Shown: one piece after another, positions 10,425 through 20,599 of the stretch
Position numbering within the stretch: position 1 is the first letter of the stretch
Layout: each line of letters begins with the position of its first letter
Assembly (NCBI GenBank): GCA_949316235.1
Contig: OX438741.1
Coordinates: forward strand, 19,779,124-19,843,123
Source: Oegoconia quadripuncta
Taxonomy: Eukaryota; Arthropoda; Insecta; Lepidoptera; Autostichidae
Length of the DNA: 64,000 nucleotides
Direction: 5' to 3'
Notes under the pieces: model-generated
Databases searched by the model: none
What the model was told of the DNA's origin: nothing
What the model saw: the letters and a program-made list of their open reading frames with translations, nothing else
Translations under genes and position numbers: made by a program

Positions 10425-10745
10425 GCGTTGCAGAAGATACTAAGATCGCCTAAAACAATTTTAAACAAATTACAAATTGCTACTTCAAATTTTCTAAAAA
10501 TAGTCAATGAAGTTATTGATCGATTTTTTTGAAAATATTTACAAGAGTGATAAGTATATTTTCCGACGCAATGAACTTCGCAGTGGTAATTTTAATCTAA
10601 TAGTCTACGTTTCATAACTAAATAAAGCTACCGATTTTTTTGAAAACATTTCTGTTCTATCACTGGCAGGTACACTATCTAGGTATACGCAAAAAATTAC
10701 GACGAAAATTAAAGGAAGTAAAAATCGTTAGCTCACTGGATTATT
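10425..10745 (+). repeat. Dispersed AT-rich repeat N, copy 2
   Basis: Ordered similarity to 2640-3180 (attgcgttgcagaagatact, aagtatattttccgacgcaa, gaaaacatttctgttctatc). No coding signal. Confidence 0.55.
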
Positions 10746-10991
10746 TAGTATCTTTCCTCTAACGCAAAACAATGTTATTGGATAAATGTTATTTATTACT
10801 GTCCTTTTGGTTTGACCAAACTAAAAGTGGAAACGGTCGAGTTAACTCATTTATCTTCGTTCGTGGCACAGAGTACGGTCAATTAAAAAGGTAGAAAATC
10901 TTTTTGTTTTATTATTGGGACGTGGATAGTGAATGTAGTGTTTTGATAACTCACCTCTACATGTACAGTTGAAGTTATATACTAGCCATAC

Positions 10992-11016
10992 CACAGATTT
11001 GTATTACAAATCTGTG
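10992..11016. repeat. Perfect 12-bp-arm hairpin
   Basis: cacagatttgta, one base, then tacaaatctgtg. It lies just beyond the tRNA-His-like half on that half's 3' side (minus strand). Confidence 0.7.
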
Positions 11017-11040
11017 AGCCATCCCATAACGAATTAGATA

Positions 11041-11079
11041 GAGCACAACGTGTGGTCCTAACCACTAAACGATCGCGGC
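11041..11079 (-). pseudogene. tRNA-His-like 5' half
   Basis: On the minus strand 11079 to 11041 reads gccgcgatcgtttagtggtt, then aggaccacacgttgtgctc. This follows the 5' half of animal tRNA-His: acceptor strand, D arm with box A (tttagtggttagg) and an anticodon loop containing GTG. The variable loop, T arm with box B and 3' acceptor strand do not follow, so it cannot be a functional tRNA. It is either a truncated pseudogene or the head of a tRNA-His-derived SINE. Confidence 0.7.
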
Positions 11080-11124
11080 CATAGTAGTCAGAGGTATTAT
11101 ACTATACATCCTTTTTTTTTGACG

Positions 11125-11283
11125 CGGGGAAAAGCTTGATTAAACGCTTAATCGGGCTAATAAATATCCTATGCTTTAATTCAGGGTATGTCCTATCCAT
11201 AGGTATACCAAATTTCATCCAATTTCGCCGTGGTTGAGCAAGAAACAAACAATCAATCTTTCGCATTTATAATATTAGTTAGA
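11125..11283 (-). repeat. Lepidopteran ATTATAAATG repeat, fragment
   Basis: On the minus strand it begins actaatattataaatgcgaa and contains caaccacggcgaaattggat and gaaatttggtatacc, matching the family seen at 29672, 48586 and 60750. The 3' end with agctagt is missing. Confidence 0.7.
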
Positions 11284-11289
11284 CGTATG

Positions 11290-12225
11290 CTATCAATGCT
11301 GAACTCAACAGGCAACTCAGTGACACACCGCAACGTTGTTCATGCAATATGACGATTTAACACAGTTTGCGAGGCGAAATAATACTCATGACCATATGTG
11401 ACAGTTAAAATTTTGACAAGTGACAGTGCAAAAACCACCCAATAAAATTTTCCGTGCCAAACTTTTGACAGGTAATTACTTGGGTTTGAAATCCGATACT
11501 ACCCTTTCAGTGTTAAATACAGAGAAGTTTGTACCATATACCCCTGTAATAAGGATAATATTGATGTAACCTGTCCTGTAACATACACTGTGAGGGCATA
11601 GGTACCTAATTCTGTGACGGTAACTGTTAATTAGATTTGTTCAGGAGCAAATTTATTGTGAAATTGATAATACGGTAACATCAAAGGCCGAAGTTCGTTT
11701 AAATTTAACTTTACCCTATATTATCTGGGGGAAAATTGTTTTTTACACTCATCTAACTTCAGAAATTATTAATGCTTAAATCATTTTAAAACCCATTTCT
11801 ATAGGTAAACTAAAACAGCCTCGTAACCTCAGAAAAGGCACCTGCTATATCATGCGTCATCATGGTATTTGGGCTGTGCGTTAAATTTTTTCTTTTGTGT
11901 AGTTAGCCACGAGACTTGGCCCTAATTTTGTACGAATTGTCGCCATTGAATAGACTATGTTTTGTTTTTTTTTCTCTATTATTTTAATAGAGGGTTTTAT
12001 CATTACAATGATAACGTCACCCTCATTGGGGCTAACCCTATCAAAATACACCGACAGAAAGCTTACCTACGACTTAAAGCCTAGTTTCACGATACGATAC
12101 AGCGATTTGTTGAGATACTTATGTTTTGTTGATAAAATGTCACCGAATTAATCAGAAACTAAGTATGCTACGGTTTCAAGATATATTAGGATGTAGATTT
12201 GATCACCTACAAAATTTTGTATGGC
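11290..12225. other. No recognised gene or repeat
   Basis: The open frames are under 65 codons and show no motifs. Confidence 0.4.
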
Positions 12226-12227
12226 TT

Positions 12228-12470
12228 GGTTGGTGGTAGGGCATTTTAAATGTCCGCCTGGCTAGCTACCACTATCTTATCTAAATCTTCCGCCAAGCAG
12301 CAATGTTAATAGCATTGTTGTGTCCCGGTTGTCAGAGATAAGATAGCCAGTCCCCCAAATGTGTTGGGATTTCCGGGTCAGTACGCTTCCACCTTCGACC
12401 TCATCTTCACTTAACATCAGGTGTGATTGAGGTCCAAGTACCAACCCGTTGTGCATAAAAAAAAAAATGG
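12228..12470 (+). repeat. SINE-A, head-less copy
   Basis: Starts at gttggtggtagggcatttta and runs through the complete body and tail to a poly-A at 12459. The tRNA-like head is missing. Confidence 0.88.
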
Positions 12471-12474
12471 CTGT

Positions 12475-13580
12475 ACTGACCATCAAACTGGAGAACTTTT
12501 ACTATTTTCTTTTTTTTTTATTTTATTAAGAACAACAAACAGCTGCACAATTTATATACTTAATCTAGTTTTACAAAATGATGTAGATCATTGTACAACC
12601 AGCAACGTTATCCACAGGTTACTATTTCGAAGATATAGACAGTAGTACAAAATTGGTTTAATTTTACACCAAAAGTTGAATATACTTAAAGTAAGTTTAA
12701 CAATATTACCAACAGTTATTAAAATAAGTATCTAAATATAGTTAGTAGCATTACAAAATAGTTTACCCTAAAAATATATTAATTAATGCTATATATGTAT
12801 TATATTTAGTACACGATGCATTTACTGTTACTTGTTATATTTCTGTGTAATAAAAAATACCAAAATAATATTATACTAATTTTATTAATTAATATAACTA
12901 AGGCACCAACTCTGAAATCCAGAAAAAGTCAGCTGTTTAATTCAAAAGTTCAAAGCTGATTCTGATTTCTCGATGTTAGAGTAAGCGCGTAGTGAAGTGA
13001 ATAACCATACAAAATTTTCAAGTTGATTAAATCTATACGTACATACGAGTAAAAATTTCATAAATAGCCACGGCATTCCGATATAGCGGTAAAAATCAGG
13101 CTTTGACTTTGGCTTTGGCTGGCCACTGCAGATGAGTGGAGACTTTGAGAGCGCAGTTTATATAATCCCGTTTCAAGTGACTACTGAGTTAAATATGTTT
13201 TCGAAAGTACCTAAGTATTTTAATCAACAAGCTGTATGAAAACAATTAATAGCAGTAAAATTCATCAGATTTAAAATTCATATGCAAAATTTTCTTAAAG
13301 CAAAGTGGTCCATGCTGTTGTAATCAATGTATTGATACAAGGCATTTATACAAAATTATTAGAAATAAAATTGTATTTAATTTAATATCTTTTAATAATT
13401 GTAATTCAGTCAATGTTTAAATATAATAGATACTTACTCTTGTTTAAAATCAAATAAATAAAAATGTGCCTAAATAATATTTAAAATGTTTTAATAATAT
13501 TAAAAAAAAAAAAAAAAAGACAAATACAACTAGAATAAAAAATCGGCCAAGTAAAAATCGAGAGTGACAATGAGTATTCC
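12475..13580. other. No recognised gene; AT-rich with A run
   Basis: Very AT-rich, with an A run at 13502-13518. No coding motifs, tRNA boxes or long inverted repeats noticed. Confidence 0.45.
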
Positions 13581-13622
13581 GTAATTATTTTATGCAGTTC
13601 TAAAATCAATCGTAATGCTACT

Positions 13623-13768
13623 ATTGGTGTCGATTCGGATGTACACTAACTAAACTAAAACCAGTTTTAGAGTAGTACTGTCTCTTTCTCCCTGGAACAG
13701 TACGATGCGACGGCATCACTCCAAAACTGGGTTTAGACTAGTTGGTGTACATCCGAATCGACACCAAT
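13623..13768. mobile_element. Palindromic MITE T4, copy 1
   Basis: Termini attggtgtcgattcggatgt and acatccgaatcgacaccaat are perfect inverted repeats. Inner parts (actaaaaccagttttag / ccaaaactgggtttag) also pair. The centre holds ctggaacagtacgatgcgac. No coding capacity. Confidence 0.88.
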
Positions 13769-13834
13769 GTCAATTGCATTAAAATGTAACTGTAAATTAT
13801 TTTATGCAGTTCTAAAATCAATCGTAATGCTACT

Positions 13835-13980
13835 ATTGGTGTCGATTCGGATGTACACTAACTAAACTAAAACCAGTTTTAGAGTAGTACTGTCTCTTTC
13901 TCCCTGGAACAGTACGATGCGACGGCATTACTCCAAAACTGGGTTTAGATTAGTTGGTGTACATCCGAATCGACACCAAT
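13835..13980. mobile_element. Palindromic MITE T4, copy 2
   Basis: Second copy within the 212-bp tandem duplication, with the same termini and centre as copy 1. Confidence 0.88.
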
Positions 13981-14009
13981 GTCAATTGCGTTAAAATGTA
14001 ACTGTAAAC

Positions 14010-14460
14010 TACTAATAATAAAGAGAATAGCTGTTTCAAGCACGTAAACTTAATTTTTTCAGTCTACCTAGTTACATTTCACGCAAAACAAGAATCGTCA
14101 CCTAAACCAAAAACAAATCATTTACTTCCCTAATAATGAAACGCAAGTTTTTGTGTTCAAGCAAAACACCTTGCGGAGCTCGAATTTTAATGAAGGTAAA
14201 GAGAGAGACAATTAAAACTTTTACATAATTCAGTTGTGTGCCTGCACTGGAGGCCCGGGCTCCACCCCATAGCCCGTCTTCCTTCTTCGTACATTCACAT
14301 CTGAGTGCGACCCTATTATGAGGAACGATATGGATAAAATTTTTATTCGTAAAAATAAATACGTTATTATATAATAAAATAAGCAGATTGGTAAGAATAC
14401 GTCATTTATTTATAGTTCTATTTTCTTTTATTATTATTTTTCCTTATTAATTGACTTATC
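14010..14460. other. No recognised gene
   Basis: A GC-richer patch near 14230-14320 (cactggaggcccgggctcca) gives no open frame with motifs. Possibly the older 5' flank of the split LINE at 14470-16000. Confidence 0.4.
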
Positions 14461-14489
14461 CACTTTGAAGCTTTAGCAGCAACGAAAGA

Positions 14490-14560
14490 TCAGTTATGAA
14501 CAATACTAATTGTATTTAAGGCAAAAACATATTTGTTAAAACTTTTTAATACTATATTAC
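14490..14560 (+). pseudogene. Reverse transcriptase fragment left of the hAT-like insertion
   Basis: In one frame it reads IVFKAKTYLLKLFNTIL. Joined to the DNA right of 14968 it continues HSGILPWQW-RNIVILPIPK, the normal approach to RT motif 1 in Jockey-type LINEs (LxxLFNxIL...G..P..W...V..PIPK). A stop lies just upstream. The match is short, so it relies on the clean junction. Confidence 0.6.
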
Positions 14561-14960
14561 CAGTGACGGATTAAGACTACTTGATGCCCTAAGCAATCCA
14601 CGCCTGTGGGCCCCCCTATCCGTATGTCAACTAGAATCGGTCTTTAATGCCTAATGGAAGGGGTGGTTTGTGATTGGCTGATCGCAATACCGGTGCTTTC
14701 GAATTGCCAAATGCACTAGACTAGCGGGCAGCGAGTGGGCGCAAGCGGGAGAGCGGGGTAACTCTAGGTCGGCTCTTATGTTAACTTAAAACGCTCGAAT
14801 TTTCAATTTAGTCCTATAAACTTTTTTTGGTGTGGTTTTTGGTGACGTGAGAGTGAGACGTGATGCCCTAAGGACGGATTTTTTGTACTTCTTCTGGTGC
14901 CCCCCCAGACGTGATGCCCTAGGCAATTGCTTAATTTGATTAAGGGTTAATCCGTCACTG
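14561..14960. mobile_element. Non-autonomous hAT-like DNA transposon
   Basis: A 400-bp element with 14-bp perfect terminal inverted repeats cagtgacggattaa / ttaatccgtcactg. It is flanked by a perfect 8-bp direct duplication tatattac (14553-14560 and 14961-14968), the hallmark of hAT transposition. Subterminal direct copies of gatgccctaagcaat-like sequence occur near both ends (14582, 14862, 14911) and could be transposase-binding repeats. No transposase frame. Confidence 0.92.
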
Positions 14961-14968
14961 TATATTAC

Positions 14969-15990
14969 ATTCTGGTATTCTCCCGTGGCAGTGGAGAAAC
15001 ATAGTTATACTGCCTATTCCTAAAACGGGCAGTAATATTAATTCTGATTTGAAACTGCGACCAATATCACTTATACCGTGTATATGTACGTATGTATCCA
15101 CCACATGATACTGAAACGACTAGAGTGGTATGTAGAGAACAAAAAATTACTTTCACGACAGACTGTCGGATTTAGAAAGGCCCAATCTACTATGGATTGT
15201 TCGGTTCGTGTAATTACATACATTCAGATAGGCTTTTCTAAGAATGAGCCTACATTGGCCTGCTTTTTAGATATAGAAAACGCATACAATAATGTTTCAA
15301 TCGAAAAAGTAGTTAACATTTTAGATGAACTCCATTTGCAGGTAAAATCTCTTGTAATTTTTAAGTGATAGACACCTAAAAATGAAAGCTGATAATGGGA
15401 CCGACTTGATTTCTGGATGGACCAACAATGGTTTGGCTCAAGGAGACCCTCTCTCCCCATTATTGTTAATAATATATGTAATAATATTCAAAATGTTATC
15501 ACGTCGCAATATGCAGATGATTTTATTATATATCTACGAGACAAAGACAATAACATATGTGAAACTAAAATTCAAGATGCAATAGAATTAATGATCTCTT
15601 TATTGGAAGAGTTGGGATTAACATTATCAAGTACAAAATCTAAATTTTGTTTGTTCAGTCGAGGTATTAGGCGACATCTTTGCAAATTTATAATTTACCT
15701 ATGTTTTTGTCTAAATGTGTAAAATATTTAGGCTTGTGGTTGGATAGAAATCTTTTATGGGGTAGACATCTAAAGGAAGTTAGTGAGAAATACTCGACAT
15801 TTTTTAATTTATTAAAAGTATTAGTGGGATCATTGTGGGGAGTTCATCCGGTGCATATTCGATTGAAACGATTACAGTTGAAAAGAAGTAAGAAAAAATT
15901 ATAAAATGCGATTACGGTTTACCTATCTACCTAAAAAAATCAACACGAAATAACTCAATTGTTTTAGGCCGAAGTCAGAGGCTCTATGCG
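14969..15990 (+). pseudogene. Jockey-like non-LTR reverse transcriptase, frameshifted
   Basis: Ordered RT motifs across three frames: RNIVILPIPKTGSNI and LKLRPISLIPC (14990-15080), QTVGFRKAQSTMDCS (about 15160), ACFLDIENAYNNVS (15260), NNGLAQGDPLSPLL (15425), QYADDFIIYLRDKD with the catalytic YADD (15510), LGLTLSSTKSKFCLFSRG (15615), KYLGLWLDRNLLWGRHLKEV and SLWGVHPVHIR (15720-15860). It is an RNA-templated DNA polymerase of a LINE. Frame changes near 15090, 15370, 15480 and 15690 kill it. Endonuclease and C-terminal segments are missing or unrecognisable. Its 5' side is separated by the hAT-like element. Confidence 0.9.
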
Positions 15991-16377
15991 GTTCCTTGTA
16001 GGATATTTTTTTTTGAGAACTTGGCATGGGCACTGCCATGCGCTTCGATCAATTCGTGACTTGTGTATTGGAGTAATATTTTATTATTTGCTCTTAGACA
16101 TTTTTTACAAAACATTGTTATCGTTTTGTTTTTTTTTCGTCGAAACCTATCACTTAATACCCATCTCAATGGGGTTCTAGGAATTATTCGTTAACAAATC
16201 CATATTTGTCCAAATCGGCAGAGGCGATTAGGCTGTAGGTAACGTACATACAGAATATATTACTCTCCTTTCAGCCGAATTTACAACGAAATTAGTGTCA
16301 TGCATGATGAAATTAGTCTCACGAAACTTATTTCAATACCTGTGAAACTTGTTTCGTTCGTCGTGACGTTCGACCAC

Positions 16378-16575
16378 CCTGTGGAACGGACTTCCGGCAG
16401 CGGTGTTCCCGAACGAGTACGACATTGGAACCTTCAAGAAACGAGCCTACACCTTCCTCAAAGGCCGGCAACGCATCAGTGACCTTTTTGGTGTTGCGGG
16501 TGTCCATGGGCGGCGGTGATTGCTTTCCATCAGGTGACCCGCATGCTCGATTGTCGCCCACTCATATATATAAAA
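16378..16575 (+). mobile_element. LINE-K 3' end, best copy
   Basis: From 16382 the frame reads [45 protein letters not shown] and a stop at 16517-16519, then a short 3' UTR (tttccatcaggtgacccgca) ending in poly-A at 16570. CR1/Jockey-group ORF2 C-terminus, 5'-truncated. Confidence 0.82.
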
Positions 16576-16591
16576 AAAAACATCAGTATCG

Positions 16592-16712
16592 CTGGGTTTT
16601 TGTACTTGACCTCAATCACACCTGATGTTAAGTGAAGATGAGACCGAAGGTGGAAGACTGACCCGGAAACCCCAACACATTTGGGGGACTGGCTATCTTA
16701 TCTCTGACAACC
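16592..16712 (-). repeat. SINE-A 3' half
   Basis: Reverse complement of the SINE-A tail and body from gttttt/gtacttgacctcaatcaca to cttatctctgacaacc. It lies just after the poly-A of LINE-K, so one inserted next to the other. Confidence 0.82.
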
Positions 16713-16714
16713 TA

Positions 16715-17350
16715 GGCTAGGCAACAACTCAGATTATGGCTCCGTTAGCATCAAAGCTTTATTTTTATTTAAGATGCTCTGTTATTTGGGAAAGTAATCT
16801 TTACGAATGAGCCTTCTGATTGGTATCTTAAAATTACGGGTGTTTTTTTTTACCTTTGGCGGGTTCGATTTCCGGTTCAGACAGGTGATTATTCAAATAT
16901 ACTTGAATGCAGTTTAAATTGTTTTTAAAAACAAAATTATGTTTTCTTTCAATAAAAGTTTCTATCTACAATATTTAAGATCAAACCATGTGGTATAGCT
17001 GTGGGACTCCCTATAATATGTATAACCTGCACCGCAAGCAAACACACACGTCGCACCGCGCAGGCGCTTTCGCGGCATTAGTTTCGGGTTCGTCGCAATC
17101 GGTGAAAACCAGCAACTATGGATTTCATTGGAGTCTATTTCAAGTAGTAGCAAAACATGGAGTTATACCATTACCATCCTTATAGAGTGTTCATACATTG
17201 TACATTATCATGTACATACACATACATACACACACACATATACGTACATACTAATAATACTAATACTAATAATAATACTAATAATAACATCATAATAATA
17301 GGTTAAGGTTAACAATTAATAAAAAAGATTTCTTTTAAGATTACCTATGA
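16715..17350. other. No gene; simple repeats near 17200-17300
   Basis: Contains acatac/acacac and aataatact runs around 17200-17300. The open frame at 16988-17185 has no recognisable motif and I do not support it as a gene. Confidence 0.45.
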
Positions 17351-17353
17351 TTT

Positions 17354-17485
17354 GACGACCTGTTTGGTGTAGTGGTTAGCAACTCTGACCACTATCCAAA
17401 AGGTTGCGGGTTCGTATCCCGCTAGAGGCATATTGTTTGTGTAATGAATACGGACATGTGTACCCGAGTTATGGATGTTTTCATT
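17354..17485 (+). repeat. SINE-C head
   Basis: gacctgtttggtgtagtggt with box A, then ggttgcgggttcgtatcccg (box B) and gaatacggacatgtgtaccc. The 3' body is missing. Confidence 0.82.
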
Positions 17486-17489
17486 TATA

Positions 17490-18425
17490 ATCATTTTAAA
17501 ATTATTTTTTTAAGTCATTTATCATAAATCATAATAACCACATACTCTTACAAACTCTACTAAATTACGAATATATGCCGGGGACTCGCAAAAATAATTT
17601 AGACCCCCGGACTGAACGCAATGATAAAAATATTTAATTGGAAAACAAGGGGCCTTTTGCTTTGTTAACTAAGTTTGGAATATATAACTTTGGACATTCA
17701 TAAATATTTTATGGTGTAAATATCACAATAATAATTCAACAACTGGCTCTGTACCGAAAACAATATTCACCTTTTCTCGACTTGACATTGTCACTGCTGT
17801 GCCCCTGAATCTAAATTTAATATTTCGTTGAAACTCAGAATTATTATGTTATGTTAATTTAATGCTCTAATGTTATTAAGCTGAAAATAGATTTCACAGG
17901 GCTAGTGATAGTCAATTAAATACGAAGCATCGTCTAAATTAATGGCGAATTACATTATGAATAAAATTAGGCCGCAATGTGTTGGTAAATGGTTTTGGGG
18001 TTAATTTGTAAAACAATGTTGTACCAGTAGATTATCGCAACAGAAAGTGATTTATTTGCAACGAGTGTACTACTTCGTTCGGGAACCAAAAACATGAATC
18101 CAAATCATGCAATGCCTGATTGGTTCGTAATCTGCTCTCCAACAAACTGCAATGACAGATAATCAAAATGCAGAATACAATATAATGTTCTTTCACAGAA
18201 ACCCTCCAATCTTTCGCTTTTTTTTTTGGTATTTTCTTATGTGTGGTTCCGTCATCCGTGCTTCGAAGGGCACGTGCAATTTAAAAATGGAACTACTCTT
18301 TTTATTCGGTAACATGGTAACCACGGCGGTAACTTATCGCAGGTTATATTTATTTTGAACAGACTACCAAATACAAAGGCTGTTCGGTAAAAAAAAAACA
18401 ATAAAAAAAACTTGGGGCGCCTGAA
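17490..18425. other. No recognised gene or repeat
   Basis: AT-rich. Open frames under 70 codons lack motifs. Confidence 0.4.
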
Positions 18426-18429
18426 TTTT

Positions 18430-18560
18430 TTTTGTATTTCGACGTAAGATAGTGATATCATTTGTTGAATGTCAATTTAAATCGATTGGAAATAAAAATA
18501 GGGCTTAAGCGTGTCTTGATCAGTCAATACATCCAAGCTACTACCGCTTCGGAAAGGGAA
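18430..18560 (+). repeat. Dispersed repeat shared with 2395-2545
   Basis: tttgttgaatgtcaatttaa, then aaaatagggcttaagcgtg and cagtcaatacatccaagcta are the inverted counterpart of the GMC-intron copy. Confidence 0.5.
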
Positions 18561-18665
18561 AAAAAGAAACCCACGGGATCATTGTTCTTTTTCTTTCTTT
18601 TTTTAAATATTTTTTTATATATTCCGTCCAAAATTTATCAAGAGGAAAGTCTTTAAACAATGTAT

Positions 18666-19017
18666 GTTACCAGTGATGACGTGTGGCACTGAAACGTGAT
18701 GTCTCGCTATGGACGTCATAAGAAAGCTCAAAGTCACGCAACGAGCTATGGAGAGGGTGAGCTTGGCGTTTCACTACCTGATCGAATCAGGATGAGGAAA
18801 TCCGTAAGCAGACGAAGGTCGCTGACATAGCCCAGCGGATTAGCAGGTTTGAGTGGCAGTGACAAAGACATAGCTCGAAGAACTTATGGCCGGTGGGGCA
18901 GTAAACTTCTCGAGTGGAGATCACGCACCAGCATGCTTAGGACTTCGACTCACAAGGTAGACAGACGACCTGGTAACGGTCGGAAATCGCTGGATGTAGG
19001 CCGCTCCCAACCGATTT
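18666..19017 (+). pseudogene. RTE-like reverse transcriptase 3' region, family A (left part)
   Basis: Frame-shifted reading gives PVMTCGTE, KVTQRAMERV, then DIARRTYGRWGSKLLEWRSR, followed by RRPGNGRKSLDV-like sequence. This is the post-catalytic C-terminal region of lepidopteran RTE-type LINEs (YGSETW...QRAMERAMLG...DIA.RI...GHIARRTDGRWG...RP..RW.DD). Its right part continues at 19228 after an inverted SINE-A. Confidence 0.78.
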
Positions 19018-19228
19018 TTTTTTATGCATGACGGGTTTGTACTTGAACTCAATCACACCTGATATTAAGTGAAGATGAGGTCGAAGGTGGAAGCGTACTG
19101 ACCCGGAAACCCCAACACATTTGGGGACTAGCTATATTATTATCTCTGACAACCGGAACACAACAATGCTATTAACATTGCTGCTTGGCGGCAGATTTAG
19201 AAAAGATGGTGGTAGCTAGCCAGGTGGA
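19015..19228 (-). repeat. SINE-A inserted in the RTE-like relic
   Basis: Reverse-complement SINE-A from its poly-T end through the body to gtagctagccagg; head lost. The flanks on both sides belong to one RTE-like element. Confidence 0.82.
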
Positions 19229-19285
19229 ACTCTGGAATTCCATAAGGGAGGCTTATGTTCAGCAGTGGACGTCCAATTAACAATG
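19228..19285 (+). pseudogene. RTE-like reverse transcriptase 3' region, family A (right part)
   Basis: Reads LWNSIREAYVQQWTSN, the terminal EAYVQQW motif of the same RTE family that ends at 19017. Confidence 0.7.
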
Positions 19286-19530
19286 TATCCAAAACCTATA
19301 CATTAACAACGAAATAGGCTATAAATACTAGTAACTTGTCTATAGGTAACTAGTCGTGATTGACGTGTATCCGTGAAATGTTAACGCTCACGCGAGCCTC
19401 CTGATCGACCGTCCCTCAATTATTTACTGGACATATCGTGAAAACATGGCGGACGCAGTATAAACCTACTTATAGTTCAACATTTTTATAATAGCACATA
19501 TTGTAAATAGAACAAGATTTGAAATAACTA

Positions 19531-19854
19531 TACCGGATGAGTTTTTAAACCATTAGGACGAAATAGGGCATAATTACGTAAGTGAAATAGAAGTTATTGG
19601 CATAGGTAGTTTAATTTTTTTTATTACGCGCCGGCCGGAGATAGATCCTACTGGCGGGGTTTTCCTATCTTCCAAAATTTATTTGAAAGTCTTTTTTATT
19701 TATTTAACGAATTTTTTATTTATTTAATTTGTGGAATAGGCTACAAACGCGACCGTCAAAATAGCGTATTATTAAATACCTTAACTTAAATACCTTCTAT
19801 TTCACTTACCTAATATGCCCTATTTTACCCTAGGGTAAAAAAACTCATCCGGTA
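19531..19854. mobile_element. MITE T6, intact copy with TA flanks
   Basis: taccggatgagttttt at the left pairs with aaaaactcatccggta at the right. Inside, aaatagggcataattacgta and the reverse of cctaatatgccctattttac extend the inverted repeat. TA on both sides. The middle has ccggccggagata and gcgaccgtcaaaa. No coding capacity. Two other copies, both interrupted, are at 25968-27150 and 47854-48490. Confidence 0.82.
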
Positions 19855-19898
19855 TACATTGAAAATTTAGTAAACCCTCAAAAGACCATGATAACCAC

Positions 19899-20200
19899 AA
19901 CGGTTTACCACTTGACCTCAATCACACCTTATGTTAAGTGAAGATGAGGTCGAAGGTGGAAACGTACTAACCCGGAAACCCCTACATATTTGGAGAACTG
20001 GCTATCTTATCTCTGACAATCAGAACACAACAATGCTATTACCATTGCTACTTGGCGGCAGATTTAGATAAGATGGTATGGTAACTAGTCAGGCGGACAT
20101 TTAAAAGGCCTACCAGCCAAACCGAGTACTTAAACTTGTACCCCGCTGGGGTTCGAACCCCGACCTTGCATTCGCAAACCCAACGTTGTTTAAATTGTGA
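19899..20200 (-). repeat. SINE-A, nearly full length
   Basis: From the tail (cacttgacctcaatcacacc) through the body to the tRNA-like head region with B box read on the minus strand (gggttcgaaccccagcgggg). The head ends in cccaacgttgtttaaattgt. Confidence 0.85.
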
Positions 20201-20261
20201 ACGAAAACGGTTTAATCTTTAATATAGAAAACACACTCAAATCTTACTTACTTACGCACTT

Positions 20262-20375
20262 AGATCCATTGGGGCAGTGACTGGACACACACACACTCAC
20301 ACAACGCGGCCACATACATAACACCCATCGTTTCTCGTCGGGTCTCATCGTTCATCGTTCATCGTTCATCAACTT
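20262..20375. repeat. Simple repeats: CACA-rich and CATCGTT units
   Basis: cacacacacactcacacaac near 20285, then four tandem-like tcatcgt units near 20345-20370. Confidence 0.7.
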
Positions 20376-20527
20376 GCTGTTCATGTCAGTCGTTTTACAC
20401 AAAGCCATTAGACATTTAGTGGACATTGAATATAGTCTTTATAATGAAGTGCCAAGGGCTATTATAAAGTTTCCGACAATTTGAATGATAAGCAAGCATC
20501 GATATGAATAGTTAAGCGATAATCAGT

Positions 20528-20592
20528 CTAATTATATCAAGAGTGGGGTCACCAGAAACAGGAATTACATGAATTAAATTTCACCCTGTATA
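20528..20592 (-). repeat. MITE T2 terminal fragment
   Basis: gagtggggtcaccagaaaca, gaattaaatttcaccctgta is the right end of the T2 element found whole at 5551-5939. Confidence 0.7.
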
Positions 20593-20599
20593 CTAATAC

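Larger units (their letters stand above)
13583..14005 (+). repeat. Tandem duplication, 2 x 212 bp
   Basis: Unit 1 (13583-13794) and unit 2 (13795-14005) are nearly identical, differing at about three places by eye (catcactcc/cattactcc, tagactag/tagattag, attgcatta/attgcgtta). Each unit holds a palindromic MITE of family T4 plus 66 bp of flank, so the flank was copied with the element. That points to duplication after insertion, not two insertions. Confidence 0.93.
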
